Numbered from the stretch's first letter, positions 19,738-31,855 are shown. The stretch is 64,000 bases of DNA from Maratus speciosus (GCA_963932465.1 OZ010796.1:76652974-76716973); one strand, 5' to 3'. Notes: generated by a model from the letters alone, not told the origin. Translations and numbers: made by a program.

Positions 19738-20230
19738 TTAAGTAAATTGCTCAAAAAGTCTCTTAAATTTTGAAAACATACATTCTGAATAAAATTCACA
19801 TACAAAACAGAATTTAAATTATTTGCATTCAGTGCATCCAACGATGCGCCACCTCTCATAAGCAATTTAAATTATCCTCACTGAATTATTAACCTTTAGT
19901 ACAAGTAATACTTATTTAAAACAGTTTTAAGGAACTTTAGAAAATTAATATTTACTTAAATTTCTTAGAATCCAGTTGGAAAATTTTCACAATGTTATTA
20001 TCAAATTCCTTACTTCCTAAACTCTATTAAATATACAATGATTAAAAAACATGTTTGTTATTAACTATACTATTTCGATTAAACCTCTGTAATGAATCAA
20101 ATAAAGAGTGCTAACCTGAGATATTGTTGACTGCTCTTCTGACTTCCGTCTTAGACTGGTACAGCTCCGGTCATCCGTAGGCTAAACCATCCAGCGGGCT
20201 CGACTTCCCTGCATTCGGGTGTCTCTCGTC

Positions 20231-20440
20231 TCTTGCACGGCGTCGGATTGCCTTGTGTCTGGAATCCTTGCTGGATTCGCCGAAGACTCTGCTCTGGGGA
20301 TCAAGGTCTCCTTTCTACCCTCCGTCTGTCGATTTCGGATCTCCGGAACGTCTTGCACGGCGTCGGATTGCCTTGGCTCTGGAATTCCTGCTGGATTTGC
20401 CAAAGACTCTGGTCTGGGGATCAAGGTCTCCTTTCTAACT
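20231..20440 (-). repeat. Leader tandem repeat of retrotransposon 1 (120-bp period)
   Basis: Two units beginning TCTTGCACGGCGTCGGATTG start at 20,231 and 20,351 and share most of their sequence, including GGGGATCAAGGTCTCCTTTC. The second is cut short near 20,440. GC content is higher than the surroundings. Confidence 0.8.
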
Positions 20441-20500
20441 TGCGGCCTGGTTGCGGCCCTTCCTGTTTTTTGACGAGCTGTGATAGATTATATTCACCAA

Positions 20501-20520
20501 TCCTCTTTAGCTGCCACCAC
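20501..20520 (-). other. Primer-binding site of retrotransposon 1
   Basis: On the minus strand the sequence after the 5' LTR (ending CCCTACA) is G followed by TGGTGGCAGCTAAAGAGG. TGG at this place pairs with the CCA of a tRNA 3' end. The primer tRNA should end in CTGCCACCA; I cannot name it with confidence. The same core is present in retrotransposon 2. Confidence 0.65.
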
Positions 20521-21251
20521 TGTAGGGACTTGGATATCACTGGACAAGAGTCTATGGTAGCGTAAGTTACTAAAATCTAAGTCCTTTATTTAGTCTCGAT
20601 TAAATATGAATATTTACAAGTTAAACAATATTTGTTTGGGTTCTCGTCATTTTAACAGGATAAAAAGTTCCATCAACGGGCTGCTTCCACAGATATAGTG
20701 CTTCAATCGGAGAAAAGACTGATCGGACGACCATCTATCTCATCTCCTCGCTTCGCTCATTCACCACTAGGTCCAGCCAGACCTCCTCGCCAGCGTCCTC
20801 ACTCTCTCGCTTCCTAACTGCTTCTCTCTTCCTCCCGCGTTGCCACCTCTCCTCTCTCCAAGGCTGAAAACCCCCGGTCCTAGGGAAAACTCGTCTTTTT
20901 CCCTCTTAGCCGATGCCACCGCCTATTTCTCGAAGGCTGAAGCTCGCCGCCCTAGGAGAAATCGTCTTTTCTCCCCCTCAGCCGTTGCCACCGCTCACTT
21001 ACTGGACGGCTGAAACACCTGCTCTCTGTGCAATTCAATGGAATGTTAAGTTAGCGCCGGAACGAAATTGTACTGCCAGTTCCATTCATATTTGAAGACT
21101 CGACGGCACCATAGCTTTGTTCAGAGATGAACTATGAGTTTATGAGATTCCTCTTAGCGTGGGAAAGTCCAGAAGACCCTAGGGGGATCTTCTCCCGAAT
21201 TAATAGTTCGTGAATAAATAGTCTTTAGGGGTAATTAGTAAAGTTCTTACA
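20521..21251 (-). repeat. 5' LTR of retrotransposon 1
   Basis: Begins TGTAGGGACTTGG and ends GTTCTTACA on the + strand; nearly identical to 13,853-14,582. Being adjacent to the primer-binding site it is the 5' LTR of this minus-strand element. Confidence 0.93.
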
Positions 21252-22657
21252 CCATCATATACCAGTAAATCTATGAAACAATCCCCATAACAAGTGGAGC
21301 ATGGATTTGAAATCACAGTAAACATATGAAAAATGGAAATTTGTGGAACAAAGGGATGTATATGTGAATTGCAATCTATGAATTTTTTAACGGAAATCGA
21401 TTTCTATAAGCTTGTAATATAAAGTACAAGAGTTATGCTTATATAATAATTGCAGAGCATTCCACCAAGTAGTTCTTGAGTTATGCGTAAAACAAATTAC
21501 CAGCAATGCAATCTCTTGTAATGATTACAAATGAATGAATTGAAAAAATGATAACCTTCGTATTTTCATATCCCGGTAAGTACGTCTTTAAAAAACACAA
21601 AATATACGATTTTTTTTCTGCAATGCCGGTGCAATCTTCTGTTAACGCTGTTCTCAACTGCTCTGCTCAACAAGCGTAAAACGTTTCGACATATTTACAA
21701 ATAATTTTTTTAGCGAAAAGATATAAAATAGGAAAATCTGATCATGGAAGCGATTTGGAATCGAACTGTGTTTTCCATTTTTTTTATCAATAAATTACCT
21801 ACTGAATTATAAGCGATTTTGATCACGTGACAAACATGTTTTTCTTGAGTGGTTATTCCACGTTCGCGCGAAAGTTCGATTCAAAACGTCCACTTTGACA
21901 CTATCGCGTATTTATACATATCGTATACATATTCCGCGTAGTTGGCCACTGAAAAATATTATTTAGAAAACTTTACTTAAACGGAATGTCGGTGACGTTG
22001 TGCAGCGTTTCACCAACCAAAATTCAGGGCACTTACCGATGTTGCCTTCATATTTATACAAAGCAAAGTTAATATGATCAAAGTCTCACTAAAGTATGTT
22101 CATTATTGTTAAATTTGTGAACTAAAACGTCTAGTGAAGCACAATACATTTTTTACTAAACAAGTGAATTGTGACCTATTTCCTTTCACAGGTACACCTG
22201 AAAGTTTATTCCATTAATTTAAAAACACTTTGTATATTCTTAAAAGTAAAAGCAAAATGTAGAAAATGCTTGCCAGCGCAATTTAAACCGTCCTTTATAA
22301 ACCGACAGGAGTAAAATGTAAAAATCTTGTTTAATTCTTATGATTTAAATATGTGTGTATCTATCTATTCAATTCGGTTCTTTCCTAATAAATAACTAAA
22401 TAATTGTCAAATGTTAACTGTAATTTCTTCCAGTCAATTATAATAAGCTCTTTGAAAAGCTTAAAACGGATTATTTCTCAAAAATCAATGACGGTTTTAG
22501 AAAAATAAAAGTTCCCTTAGATTTAAAAAAATATATTTTTTTTTAGAATAAAAGAAAATTTTCTTTATTTATTTTAATTCACCGACAAAAATACAAAATT
22601 TAAAGTTTTATTAATTGAACAAGATTAAGAAAGTTTTTCTCTTAAATAATAATTCAA

Positions 22658-22659
<2 letters not shown>

Positions 22660-22692
<33 letters not shown>
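22660..22692 (-). repeat. T33 tract, possible poly(A) tail of a minus-strand retroposed sequence
   Basis: Thirty-three T in a row are followed on the + strand by AATGTACCAGAGGCTGTGCC. Read on the minus strand this is a GC-richer sequence ending in a long A tail, as in a SINE or retropseudogene. No polymerase III boxes or source gene are recognised. Confidence 0.4.
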
Positions 22693-22695
<3 letters not shown>

Positions 22696-23519
22696 GTACC
22701 AGAGGCTGTGCCCGTTACGAGCTAAGCCCTCAAAACCCTGTCCAAACCTCGACGGATTATTAAACATGGTAATTTGAGTTGTTTAAAAAATAAAATCTGA
22801 TTATAGTAGATTGAAGGGTATTCCACAAATGAAAATGTAGTCATATTTAAAGGAATATTGTAACACATGAAATTGGCAGGTGTTTTCATGCAGATACTAT
22901 GCGATCGAGTGTTTCCATTTTTTAATAAAAGCAAAAGATCATTCATAAAATACTGTCAAAGAAAAATCTGTCGTCACGTGGAAAAGATGGTAAACACTAT
23001 TCGATGCCAAATCCCTTCAGTAGTCATGCCTGCAAACGTCATGCTTTTGCATTTAAAAATGTGTTCGTAAATATTTAAAAGCTCCATGTTGTCGGAGGGA
23101 CATATTTCTGTTATAAAGTCCTTAAAAGGTGACATAATCGTAGATTTCAGATTAGTTCAGATGATGAAACTGACACCATTTTCAAAAGAAAAGATCATTT
23201 TCATATATGGAACAAGTCATGATATGACTGTGTGATTGCGTCAGAATAATGTCATATTCAATAAACTTTAGCTTGCATTAAAGTTCCCCAAATTTATTAG
23301 CTTATTTCTAAATTTCTTTTCTTCTATCCCTTGAAATCATAAGTAACCAATAAAACTAAAATCTGAAACTTTTAAAAATAATTGATGGAAATGATGCACT
23401 AATCTTAAACGCATAGACAATTCTGTTGGTGAAAATGACATAAATTCCTAAAAGAAAAAATGCCTTTTCATCCAAAAAAAAAAAAAAAATTACATCAGAT
23501 TGTTTAGAACAATATTTTA

Positions 23520-24715
23520 ATTAAAATTGTATTATATAATTTTTATATTCTATTATAACGAAGTCTTTTTAAAGAAATGTACTTGATAAAAGTTCTAAAA
23601 AAAGAAAGCAATTTAACAAATTACAACGACCATTTGGAAAATGATTTTTTTCGAAGACTAAAATTTAAGACATAAAAAATCGCACGGAGTTGATCCTACA
23701 TTACGTACGCCATGAATTAAACATTAACATTCCTGGACCCATCATGGACAAATTTTAAAAGAAATTTCAGTTTTACAATTTTCAGTACTGTAAATTTTTA
23801 AACTTCTACGGAGCTGGTCATACATTACGTAGGCCATGAATTAAACATTAATAGTGTTATTACACGTAAAAATTGCAAGCGACAAAAATCGCCTGCGACT
23901 CGTCAGATTTCGTGAAACTTACGTATTATCCAAGTATTTCATTGGCTGTTCGGGAAAAGGCTTTTCCATCGTCAGATTTCCAAGAAATCTGACGACCAAT
24001 TTTAAATGAAATTTCATTCTTAAACTTCTAAACATCGCACTCTATTACTTTTTACACCGTCCTATAGAGAAAAAAAAATGTACTTTTAAATGCAATTTGT
24101 TTGAAAGCTGTATTTCAATTTGTTTCTGAGTTATTAAATTTTTTTTTTTGTAGTTTTTATTACTTTTTGTCATAGTGGCAACAGAAGTATCCATCTCTGT
24201 TGAAAGTAAAGGCAAATTATAGATTACTGTATAGACCCATCAGAAAACGAATAAAATGCGGATTCAACCAATAAAAAACTTCAGATATGCTTTTGATTTC
24301 CTACCCTGACGAGGACAATAACCATTTTTCCAAATGGTTAAAAAAAAAAAAAAAAAAAACTTCGCGGATCGTAATTTTTGCAAAAACTTTGTGGCAGAGT
24401 TTAAATGAAACGGAAGAAAAAGCTAAAATGTGTTTTTTTAAATTCAAAGAAACACTACAGCAAGGAGTGATAGCTAATGTTAAACACCTATGGGAACTTC
24501 TTTTCGTAATTTCTGTAAAAACATTGTGGCTGAGTTTAAATGAAATGAAAAAATAAGGCTAAAACATATGTTTAAAAAAGAGCGAAACATTACAAACACA
24601 GTTTTTTTACTTCAAGAACTTTTTTAAATTATTGTATTCCATTATAATGTAGTATTTTTAAAGAAATGTAGTATTTGATAAAAGTTCTCAACAAAAAAGA
24701 GAAAAAAAACCTTTT
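23520..24715. repeat. Dispersed direct duplication
   Basis: The block TTTTTAAAGAAATGTA..TTGATAAAAGTTCT occurs near 23,567-23,605 and again near 24,655-24,690. Between them a unit of about 135 bases is duplicated at 24,363-24,500 and 24,500-24,620 (AAAAAC.TTGTGGC.GAGTTTAAATGAAA). The copies are diverged, pointing to old duplication. Confidence 0.55.
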
Positions 24716-24918
24716 TTAAAATTCTATACTTCACCAGGCTACAAAATGGATGCCCTGATATATCCCTGCAGATTAATCGAATGCGTTAATCCAAAGAGGA
24801 AAGCTCCCCGTTCCTTCACTTGACAGCCCGACACCACCCATCTTGACCTTTGAGGGGAGAGAACGAGCACCATGGGTTTCCACGTATAAATATGCAGAAA
24901 AATGTTATTTACTTAATA

Positions 24919-25942
24919 CAGTACAGGACCTATTATCCGGAATCCTCGGGACCGAAGGCTTTCCGGATTTTGGAATTTTCCGGATTTCGGGCCCTCCTGA
25001 ATTCCGTAAAATAAAATCGCGTAAAAAATGTAAACTTTGTAAAATAATCGCGAAAAAACACAAATTTTTTCCAAGGATCACAAAAAATGCAAATTGCATC
25101 AAAATATAGCCAAAATAATTTCTTCAAAGGATCGATAAAGCCCCTCGCAATTTCGTCAAAAGATCGCGAAAAAATCCGCAAATTTCGTCAAAAGATCGCG
25201 AAAAAATCCGCAAATTTTGTCAAAAGATCGCGAAAAAGATGCAAATTTCGTCAAAAAATCGCCAAAAAAATCGAAATTTCGTAAAAGGATTGCGGGAAAA
25301 AAGCACAAATTTCGTCAAAATCTCAAGAAAAAAACGCAAATTTCGTCAGAAGATAGCGAAAAAAAATTCGTCAAAGGATCGCAAAAAAAAAACCCCTTAA
25401 CTTCATCAAAAGATTGCATAATAACGCGAATTTCGTTAAAGGATCTCGGAAAAAATGCATAATTAGTGCTGAGGGTACCACCCCTCCATGCCCCTCTTCT
25501 GTAAACTTAAAAAAAATTTGCAGTGAATTTCAGATTTTTTTTTTTTTCTTTCAGAATCACCCTGATTCAAATAACACAGTTGTGCAGCCATAATATTTTG
25601 TCGAAGTGAGAGAAAGAGTGTGAAATATCAGACGATTTAAAAAAAAAAAGAAATCGTAATATAAATTATTTGACAGAAAAGTGACTTTTTTCTTATGTGT
25701 GTGTGTGTGGTGGGGGGGGGGGGGGGGTATCGTCTTTCCTCATCACTGATGTAACATTTTATAGTAATTACACACTGCGACACAATAGACCAAAAAAATT
25801 TAGGAATCTGTAGAATTTTTGAAAAATTTCATGAATTGCAAAATTTTAGTAAAAATTTACAAATTTAGAAAATTTTCAAATATTTTTTCTGGATTTCGGG
25901 TCCTTCCGGATTTTGGAATTTCGGATAATGGGTCCTGTACTT
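24919..25942. mobile_element. Pogo/Tigger-like non-autonomous element with internal minisatellite (1.0 kb)
   Basis: The left end CAGTACAGGACCTATTATCC and the inverted right end AAGTACAGGACCCATTATCC form inverted repeats that extend through FLANKING copies of TTTCCGGATTTTGGAATTT. TA lies on both outer sides. The interior has no transposase but carries the minisatellite at 25,030-25,455 and a GT/G-run near 25,697-25,728. It has inserted into a FLYWCH-type exon. Confidence 0.75.
25030..25455. repeat. About 29-bp minisatellite, AAATTTCGTCAAAAGATCGCG type
   Basis: Roughly a dozen imperfect units of the form AAATTTCGTCAAAAGATCGC followed by a short A run. Related arrays lie at 43,850-44,400 (inverse) and 46,860-47,370. 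Confidence 0.8.
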
Positions 25943-25944
25943 TA

Positions 25945-26238
25945 TAAGAGAAAATTTAGCAAAGCTTCCTTGGCTGTAAATTGTAGTTATTGACGTCATT
26001 ATATCTTCCAGCGTCCTTTTCTTTATTTGTTGAAGGCACTGAAGTGCCTTTATTTCGTGATGGTTATCGTTGTGAGCATGAGTGCCCTTTTCCGCAATAA
26101 CTAAATTATAATTTTTGATAGTTAATTTCGCATTACACGTGCTTAACTTGCAAGCCCACCAGCTGTAATTTTCTTTAGATGATTTTAATTTAAATAAATA
26201 ATTTTGGTGGGCTACAGCTTTCCCACCAGTTGCTGCCC
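25945..26238 (-). pseudogene. FLYWCH-type zinc-finger exon, truncated
   Basis: Translation on the minus strand from a likely splice acceptor (TTTTTAG before 26,238) gives YLFKLKSSKENYSWWACK, then CNAKLTIKN and GTHAHND. The F/Y-W-C-x-C-H-x-H spacing matches FLYWCH fingers, common in MULE-type transposases and some host regulators of arthropods. The frame runs into the terminal repeat of the pogo-like MITE at 25,942, so the downstream part is cut off or displaced. Whether it was a transposase or host gene cannot be decided. Confidence 0.55.
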
Positions 26239-26779
26239 CTAAAAATGTAATCATCAGAAAGAAAATATATATATATAAATTAAGTATGATGCGATTAATA
26301 AGTAACACACTAAGCACTTGAGGTGTCTCAATGAACTGAAATTATTCGATTAGCTACCGGTACACATATACCTTTTGGCGGTACTTTCAAAACTACAATT
26401 GAAAAGAGGCATTTTCTTCTATTGAAGAAAATGTGTTTCGGTATTCTACCTTCTCTTTTGAAGTAAATACGCACATTAGAAACACATGCTACATGAACGA
26501 CTATGCGAAATTGACAATAGCTAAACGTCTTTAATCCCATCTATTTTAAAGCTTATTCATTCATTTAGAAGATTATTATTGTAGAATGATTAGTCAGTAT
26601 TCACACCATAATTTTTTAAATTATTTGTTCTTTACCGATAATAGATACCAGTACCAGTGTGTCGGCACCCATTTCCACTAAGTTAATTGTTATTTATTGT
26701 TAGTATTATTCAGTATTTTAGTGCGTGGTCTGCAAATTTTGACGATGATAAAGTTACTTTGCACTTGCATTTCATTTAA

Positions 26780-26991
26780 CCCCTTAACGCTCGAATTAAA
26801 AATTACGGTTTAAAAATTCAAATTGCTTATTGGTACCACTTTTATGAAAAAAAAAATATTCACCTTATTTAATGGCAGGTAAAACGATACTAAAATATAG
26901 CCAATTTCACTATTTTATAAAACTGGTGGGAATCAAACAATTTGAGTAAAAAACACAGCCCGTGAATATGACGGGAGCGAGAATTAAGGGG
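26780..26991. mobile_element. PiggyBac-like MITE (212 bp)
   Basis: Ends are CCCCTTAACGCTCG and, inverted, CCCCTTAATTCTCG. TTAA precedes the left end (26,776-26,779); the right copy reads TTAG, a likely later mutation. Internal GGTGGGAATCAAACAATTTGA is also found in the MITE at 42,846-43,150, so they are one family. Confidence 0.75.
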
Positions 26992-27159
26992 TTAGCAAAA
27001 ATCTGTCCTGACTAGCAGCATGACTCTTTAGAAGAGTTTAGTTTTGGTTGCTTTTCATCCGTTAAGTAAAACTAGTATGTTGTGGCTATCACAAAACTTT
27101 CTTCTATATAAATCACGTCAATTAAATCATTTAAATAGTACAAGAAATTACATCAATTT

Positions 27160-27670
27160 AGCACCCATTCATATCAAAGTGTATCTGAATTTGAAGTTTG
27201 ATAAAAATTCGTGCCTTAGTTCTTGAGATAGAGCTATAGCGGAAATTCTGAAAAATGTAGCATAGCAGCGCCACCTGTTGAGTGATTTACATCAATACAT
27301 AAACAGCAATAATTGCTATCAAAGTATACTTAAATCTGAAATTTAATGAAAATCCAAGCATTAGTTGTTGAGGTAGAGGTATTGCGGAAATCGTAAAAAA
27401 TTCAGTATAGCAGCGCCACCTGTTGAGCGATTTACACCAAAAACCAATCAGCACCCATTAATATCAAGGTATAACTGAATATAAATTTTTATTAAATTCC
27501 GTGCATTAGTTCTTGAGATAGAGCGCCCATAAAATTTCTCATAGACAGACATTTTCTAAAAACATGTTTTTCGGAATCTCTGATCCCCAAAACGTGTAAA
27601 TCCGTCGAAAACCGAAAGTCGAAAATTTTCACGAATCCAATACTTTCTTCTTGTAAACATACAAGAAAGT
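27160..27670. repeat. Unclassified element with three ~145-bp internal units and a terminal hairpin
   Basis: Units containing ATATCAAAGTGTATCTGAAT-like and AGCGCCACCTGTTGAG motifs recur near 27,165, 27,310 and 27,453. The block ends with a stem-loop ACTTTCTTCTTGTA...TACAAGAAAGT followed by AAAAA near 27,645-27,675. It looks like the 3' part of a repeated element, but I cannot place it in a superfamily. Confidence 0.45.
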
Positions 27671-28148
27671 AAAAAGAATGAGCACAATGATCCTCTTTCG
27701 TAAATGCTGATAAACTATTCTTTTATGGGTGGTCTGCGTAGTTATTATTTGTATAAGGTGACAATGAAGCGGCGCCACAATGGCGCGAAAAACATGCACC
27801 AACTGTTGTTCAAAAAGTCATGAATAGTTATTCATAGCCATGAATTCTTATCTTTTTGTTCCTTTTCTTTAACGCATGAATGTACAGAAAAATGTACTTA
27901 TTAAGGAAAGACGAGGAAAAGTGTGTTGAGGGAAGGGTTGAATCAGTGATTCTCCAAAAAAACCCGAATTGTCAGAAATCTGAATTTATTATAGTAAATT
28001 TTCATGCATTTAAATGGTTTAATTGTACAAAAAGTTTATGTATGTATATATATATCTATATATATGTACTGTTGAGTTTGCATTTTTTGATAAATAAATG
28101 TATTTTTCAATATATTAAGATTTTAACAAAGAGATTAGATTTAAAGAG

Positions 28149-29029
28149 TGTAAAACCTTCGACTAACAGGTGGAAGTGGTAGCGTGGAACTTCAGTCAAG
28201 CGGAGGCCCAAGTAATAATTAAATCAAACAATTTATTTAAATGCATCAGATAAATTAATATTTCTTGATTAATTACTTGTATTTACAACTACATAATATT
28301 TTTGGGTACTTTCAGCTGACGACAATGTTCATTAAAGGCTTAATGTTCAGTGTATAAGATTAGCATTCAAATTCTATTAGATTCTTTCTCGATACAAATC
28401 GAAAATCCTGTCACGATAGTCTCGTAAGAAACAGCTGCCTCTGTTTTCTGGTGTATATCAGTCCGTTGTCAACTACTCAATAACTCTCGGTTTCCACTGG
28501 AGAAATCTTACCCTGCCCGAAACGGCAGATTCTTCTATCCCTTCGGATCTATCCGAAAACTCAACTCCCAACTCAGAGAGCAGCTCTCTCCTTGGGATTC
28601 AAAAACGCATCTCCCTCTTTTCTCTGTTCGTTCAAATTCACCTTTTTAAAACAAAGGCTATCTATGGCTCAGTCAGAGTCTAGGTTGAATGACATCACTA
28701 ACAAGCTTCAATCTCATAGGCCAAGAGAGACCCTCGCTGCTAGCGTGAGAAAATTTCGCATCTAGTTTCATTTTTAAATTGTCCTGGGAAAATATCGGCA
28801 AACTTGCTACTTAAAAGGGATTCCATAACTCCTCTTTTTTCATGCCGTTCTCCTTTTCCGTCAACCTTTAAGATTGGTTTAGATGGATTGATTCTTTTTA
28901 TCATTTCCTGCAGAACCTTGAGACTTAGAAATATTTTGAGCTGTTATGCTTATACATTGCTTTTCCTATCTAGAGTTCTCTTTTGAAAATATATGGGACT
29001 TTTTTGTGAATTCCATTGGATTCTTCACA
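28149..29029 (-). repeat. 3' LTR of retrotransposon 2
   Basis: Nearly identical to 55,673-56,553. It is adjacent to the polypurine tract, so it is the 3' LTR of this minus-strand element. A short frame inside it is not coding. Confidence 0.93.
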
Positions 29030-29047
29030 ATACCCCCGCCTTTAAAT
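29030..29047 (-). other. Polypurine tract of retrotransposon 2
   Basis: On the minus strand the LTR is preceded by AAAGGCGGGGGTAT, a purine-rich plus-strand primer as in retrotransposon 1. Confidence 0.75.
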
Positions 29048-29240
29048 GATATTTCGGCTGCAAGACGTAATATCTGCAAAGAAAGGTTAGCTCAGGCATT
29101 CGAGTGGCTCAGAACCTAAGATTTTTGCAGAATTTTCATTTCTTATAACAAGTGCATTTCCATTTCCAAAACCATATTAAAATACAAAAATAAAATTCTA
29201 TTTACATAAAATTGTTTTCTTTTTCTTTTTTGAGATAGAT

Positions 29241-31048
29241 TTATTCTATCCTACTCAGATAATCCACATGTGGTATATCTTTTCCTGGTCTATACTTAAT
29301 CGCATAGTGATATGGTTGCAATGTAAGTGCCCATCTGAGCAATCTAGGGTTGTTTCCCGCATTGTTTTTTAAGAAAATTAATGGGTTATGGTCAGTCTCT
29401 ACTGTGAACTTTTGTCCATCAATATAGTGTCTCAGTTTTTTTATTGCAAATATGATTGCTGCACATTCACGTTCGGAGGCGCTAAATTTTCTTTCCGTAT
29501 CCGTGAATTTTCGGCTTAGATAAATTATTGGATGCTCTTCTGAGCCTTGTCTTTGCGCTAACACTACACCAATACCTTTTTCTGACGCGTCACTTTGTAT
29601 TACAAACTCTGAGTCGTACTTTGGGGCGTACAAAATAGGTTCTTCCGTTAGTTTCTTTTCAGTGTATCGAACGCTTTGCTCATTTCGTCGCTCCATGTTA
29701 TTTTGCTTTTCTTGTCTTTCCCTTTTAGAGCACGCGTGAGTGGTTCTACTATTGTCGCATAGTTTTTAATGTAACGTGAATAATATCCTGCCATGCCTAA
29801 ACATCTCCGAATTTCCGTTTTATTTTTGGGTGCTGGTAATTCTGTAATCGCTTTGATTTTATTTTCCGCTGGTTTACGCTGCCCTTCTCCTACGACATGA
29901 CCTAAGTACTTAACTGTTTTTTGCGCAAATTTACATTTAGCTATCTTGATTTTTAGTTTCGCGTCCTTAATTCTAGCCAATACTGCTTTCAGATGTTTCA
30001 GATGATCCTCCCACGTTTCCGAGAATATTGCCATATCATCTAGTTATGGTAGGCAAAATTCTTCTAGCCCTCTTAGCATTTTTGCCATAAATTTTGAAAA
30101 TCTAAACGAAGAATTGACGAGCCCAAAAGGCATTCTCAGTGGGAAAAAACTACCAAAATTCGTCACAAATGCGGCCAATTTTTGGGCCCTGGGCGTCATC
30201 GGAATTTGCCAATAGCCTTTTGTTAGATCTAGAACCGTTATATACTTTGCCGCTGCCACTTTTTCTACTCTCTCCTCAATATTAGGCAAGGGAAAATATT
30301 CTATTTTCGTAATCTCATTTACTCTACGATAGTCAATGCAAGGACGTGGCTCCTTGCCTGGGCATTCTACAAGAATCATAGGGGAATTAAAATCCGACTC
30401 TCCTTCTTTTATGATATTCAAATCAAGCATCCGCTTGATTTCTCTTTTCAAAATTTCATTTTGTCTTACAGAGGTTCTATACGGCCTAATTCTTATAGGT
30501 TTATTTTCGGTAAGCTCAATATCGTGTATAGTGAGGTCGGTCAATCCTGGGTCATTAGAAAATACCTCCTTGTATTCGTCTAACAATTTCTCCAGTTCTG
30601 ATAGTTGCGCTGGGTTACAACGATCTTTTAATTGACTTTCTTCCACTACTTCATCAAATTTATAACTACTGGAATCGGCTGATGGAAAAGTAATTTCCAA
30701 ATCCTGCATCGTTTCCGCGTCATTGAATTCACAAGTCAGAACATTTATTTTTTCTACACGTTTTACGTAGGGTTTCAGTAAATTTACGTGATAAATTTGG
30801 GATCTCTGACGTCTACCGGGGACCTCTACAACATAGTTCGTAGCCGAAATTTTAGATACGATTCGCCCTGGTCCTGTCCAGCTCACCGACATTTTGTTTG
30901 GTTTGTTTGTCACTAAAATTAAAACTTGATCTCCTGGTTCAAAATGTCTCTCTTTTGCATTCTTATCATACCAGAATTTTCTCTTTTCCCTGCTAATTGT
31001 CATATTTTCGACGGCCAATTCTTGGCAACGTTTCAGACGATTTATCAA
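29241..31048 (-). pseudogene. Integrase C-terminal module, reverse transcriptase and RNase H of retrotransposon 2
   Basis: From 31,048 the frame holds the end of the integrase core, then SWTGPGRIVSKISATNYVVE and IYHVNLLKPY, then RT (DIELTENKPIRIRPY, LDLTKGYWQIPMTPRAQK, FGSFFPLRMPFGL). A TAA replaces the tyrosine codon of the YxDD active site near 30,041-30,043; the same frame then continues with DDMAIFSETWEDH. A frameshift near 29,660 leads into RNase H (VIQSDASEKGIGVVLAQ, SERECAAIIFAI, VETDHNPLIFL), ending in PHVDYLSRIE and a stop at 29,241. RT and RNase H again lie downstream of integrase. Confidence 0.9.
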
Positions 31049-31850
31049 ACACGTATTCGGTGACTAATTCGTGCTCTTGACTCTCACCCGACCATTTTTC
31101 GAATAGTAGCGTTTCTGGGGTTCTCAAATTTTTTCCAAAAACTAATTCAGCGGGGCTGAATCCTGTACATTCATTTATTGCATTTCTCAGGACTAGTAAT
31201 GCATGGGACAGATTCTCTTCCCAGTCTCTCCCATTTTCAACGCACATCGCCTTTAGTAAACGCTTAATAGTTCTGTGAAATCGTTCAACGGCGTTTGATT
31301 GTGCATGAAACACGCTCGAGCGTCTTACTTTTATGCCAAATTTTTCCAGGAAAGCCGTAGTTAAATTTGAAGTGTCTGCCGTTATCCGTTTGTATCTCTG
31401 ACGCGTATCCTAAACGACTGAAAACAGTCATCAAAGCATCCACTATAGTTTTTGATAACATGTCAGAAATCGGAACAACTTCAGGGTATTTTGAATAAAC
31501 GCATAAGGCTGTCAACATGTATTTATTTCCTTTCTTTGACTCTGTCAAAGGGCCGACCAAAAAAATAGATAATTTTGAAAATACTTCCGAGATGATTGGT
31601 ACTAATGTTAAAGGGGCCTTTTTCTTTTCTTGCGGTTTTCCCACCCTCTAACAAGAATCGCACGATTTAACGAATTGTTCTGTTTGTTTTATAATATTTG
31701 GCCAAAAAGAAATACCTTAATATCTTATCTTTTGTTTTTTTCTCCCAGATGCGCCCCTACATTCTCGTGGGATGCAATTAAAATTCCTTGTCTAAACTTT
31801 AAAGGTACAACCAAGGGTCAGCTAGGTGGGGAGGCCTACCAAATGGCTTA
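30993..31850 (-). pseudogene. Integrase zinc domain and core of retrotransposon 2
   Basis: The HHCC domain is readable at about 31,830-31,650 (SHENVGAHLG ... CDSC) with frame breaks. The core spans 31,644-30,993 in two frames: FLVGPLTESKKGNKYML with the first aspartate position altered, QTDNGRHFK with the second aspartate, and NAVERFHRTIKRLL with the glutamate, then FSPAELVFGKNLRTPE. Frame changes lie near 31,300 and 31,030. The first catalytic motif reads SIFLVGP where retrotransposon 1 has CTDTVGP, so the first aspartate appears lost. Confidence 0.87.
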
Positions 31851-31855
31851 AGCAC

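Larger units (their letters stand above)
19301..20520 (-). other. Leader (5' untranslated region) of retrotransposon 1
   Basis: About 1.2 kb lies between the 5' LTR and the gag ATG. It has no frame of note and contains a TTAA-flanked MITE (19,521-19,737), a two-unit 120-bp tandem repeat (20,231-20,440) and the primer-binding site at its upstream end. Confidence 0.75.
13853..21251 (-). mobile_element. LTR retrotransposon 1, Ty3/gypsy type with integrase before RT (7.4 kb)
   Basis: LTRs of about 730 bp in direct orientation bracket a minus-strand internal region with gag-protease, integrase, RT and RNase H in that order. A polypurine tract abuts the left LTR and a primer-binding site abuts the right one, confirming minus-strand direction. 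The LTRs start TG and end CA and differ at roughly eight positions by eye, so the insertion is fairly young. The flanks read CCGT on the left and CCAT on the right, a possible 4-bp target duplication with one change. The coding region has one stop and a few frame breaks, so this copy is not autonomous. No env-like frame is present between RNase H and the 3' LTR. Confidence 0.93.
21252..24918. other. Gene-free stretch with scattered low-copy repeats
   Basis: No gene is supported. Contents: a segment at 21,747-21,899 that recurs diverged at 57,014-57,164 in the same orientation; a T33 tract at 22,660-22,692; a local direct repeat at 23,690-23,860 (TACATTACGTA.GCCATGAATTAAACATTAA twice); a hairpin near 23,960-23,990 (TCGTCAGATTTC / GAAATCTGACGA); and the duplicated block at 23,520-24,715. 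Confidence 0.55.

Noticed and set aside
20219..20565. Several overlapping frames on both strands near the 5' LTR of retrotransposon 1
   Set aside because: They arise from the two-unit 120-bp leader repeat with higher GC content; no protein family fits.
28804..28986. Sixty-residue frame in the LTR of retrotransposon 2, repeated at 56,328-56,510
   Set aside because: Present only because the LTR is duplicated; the two copies differ by a frameshift near the start, and no family is recognised.
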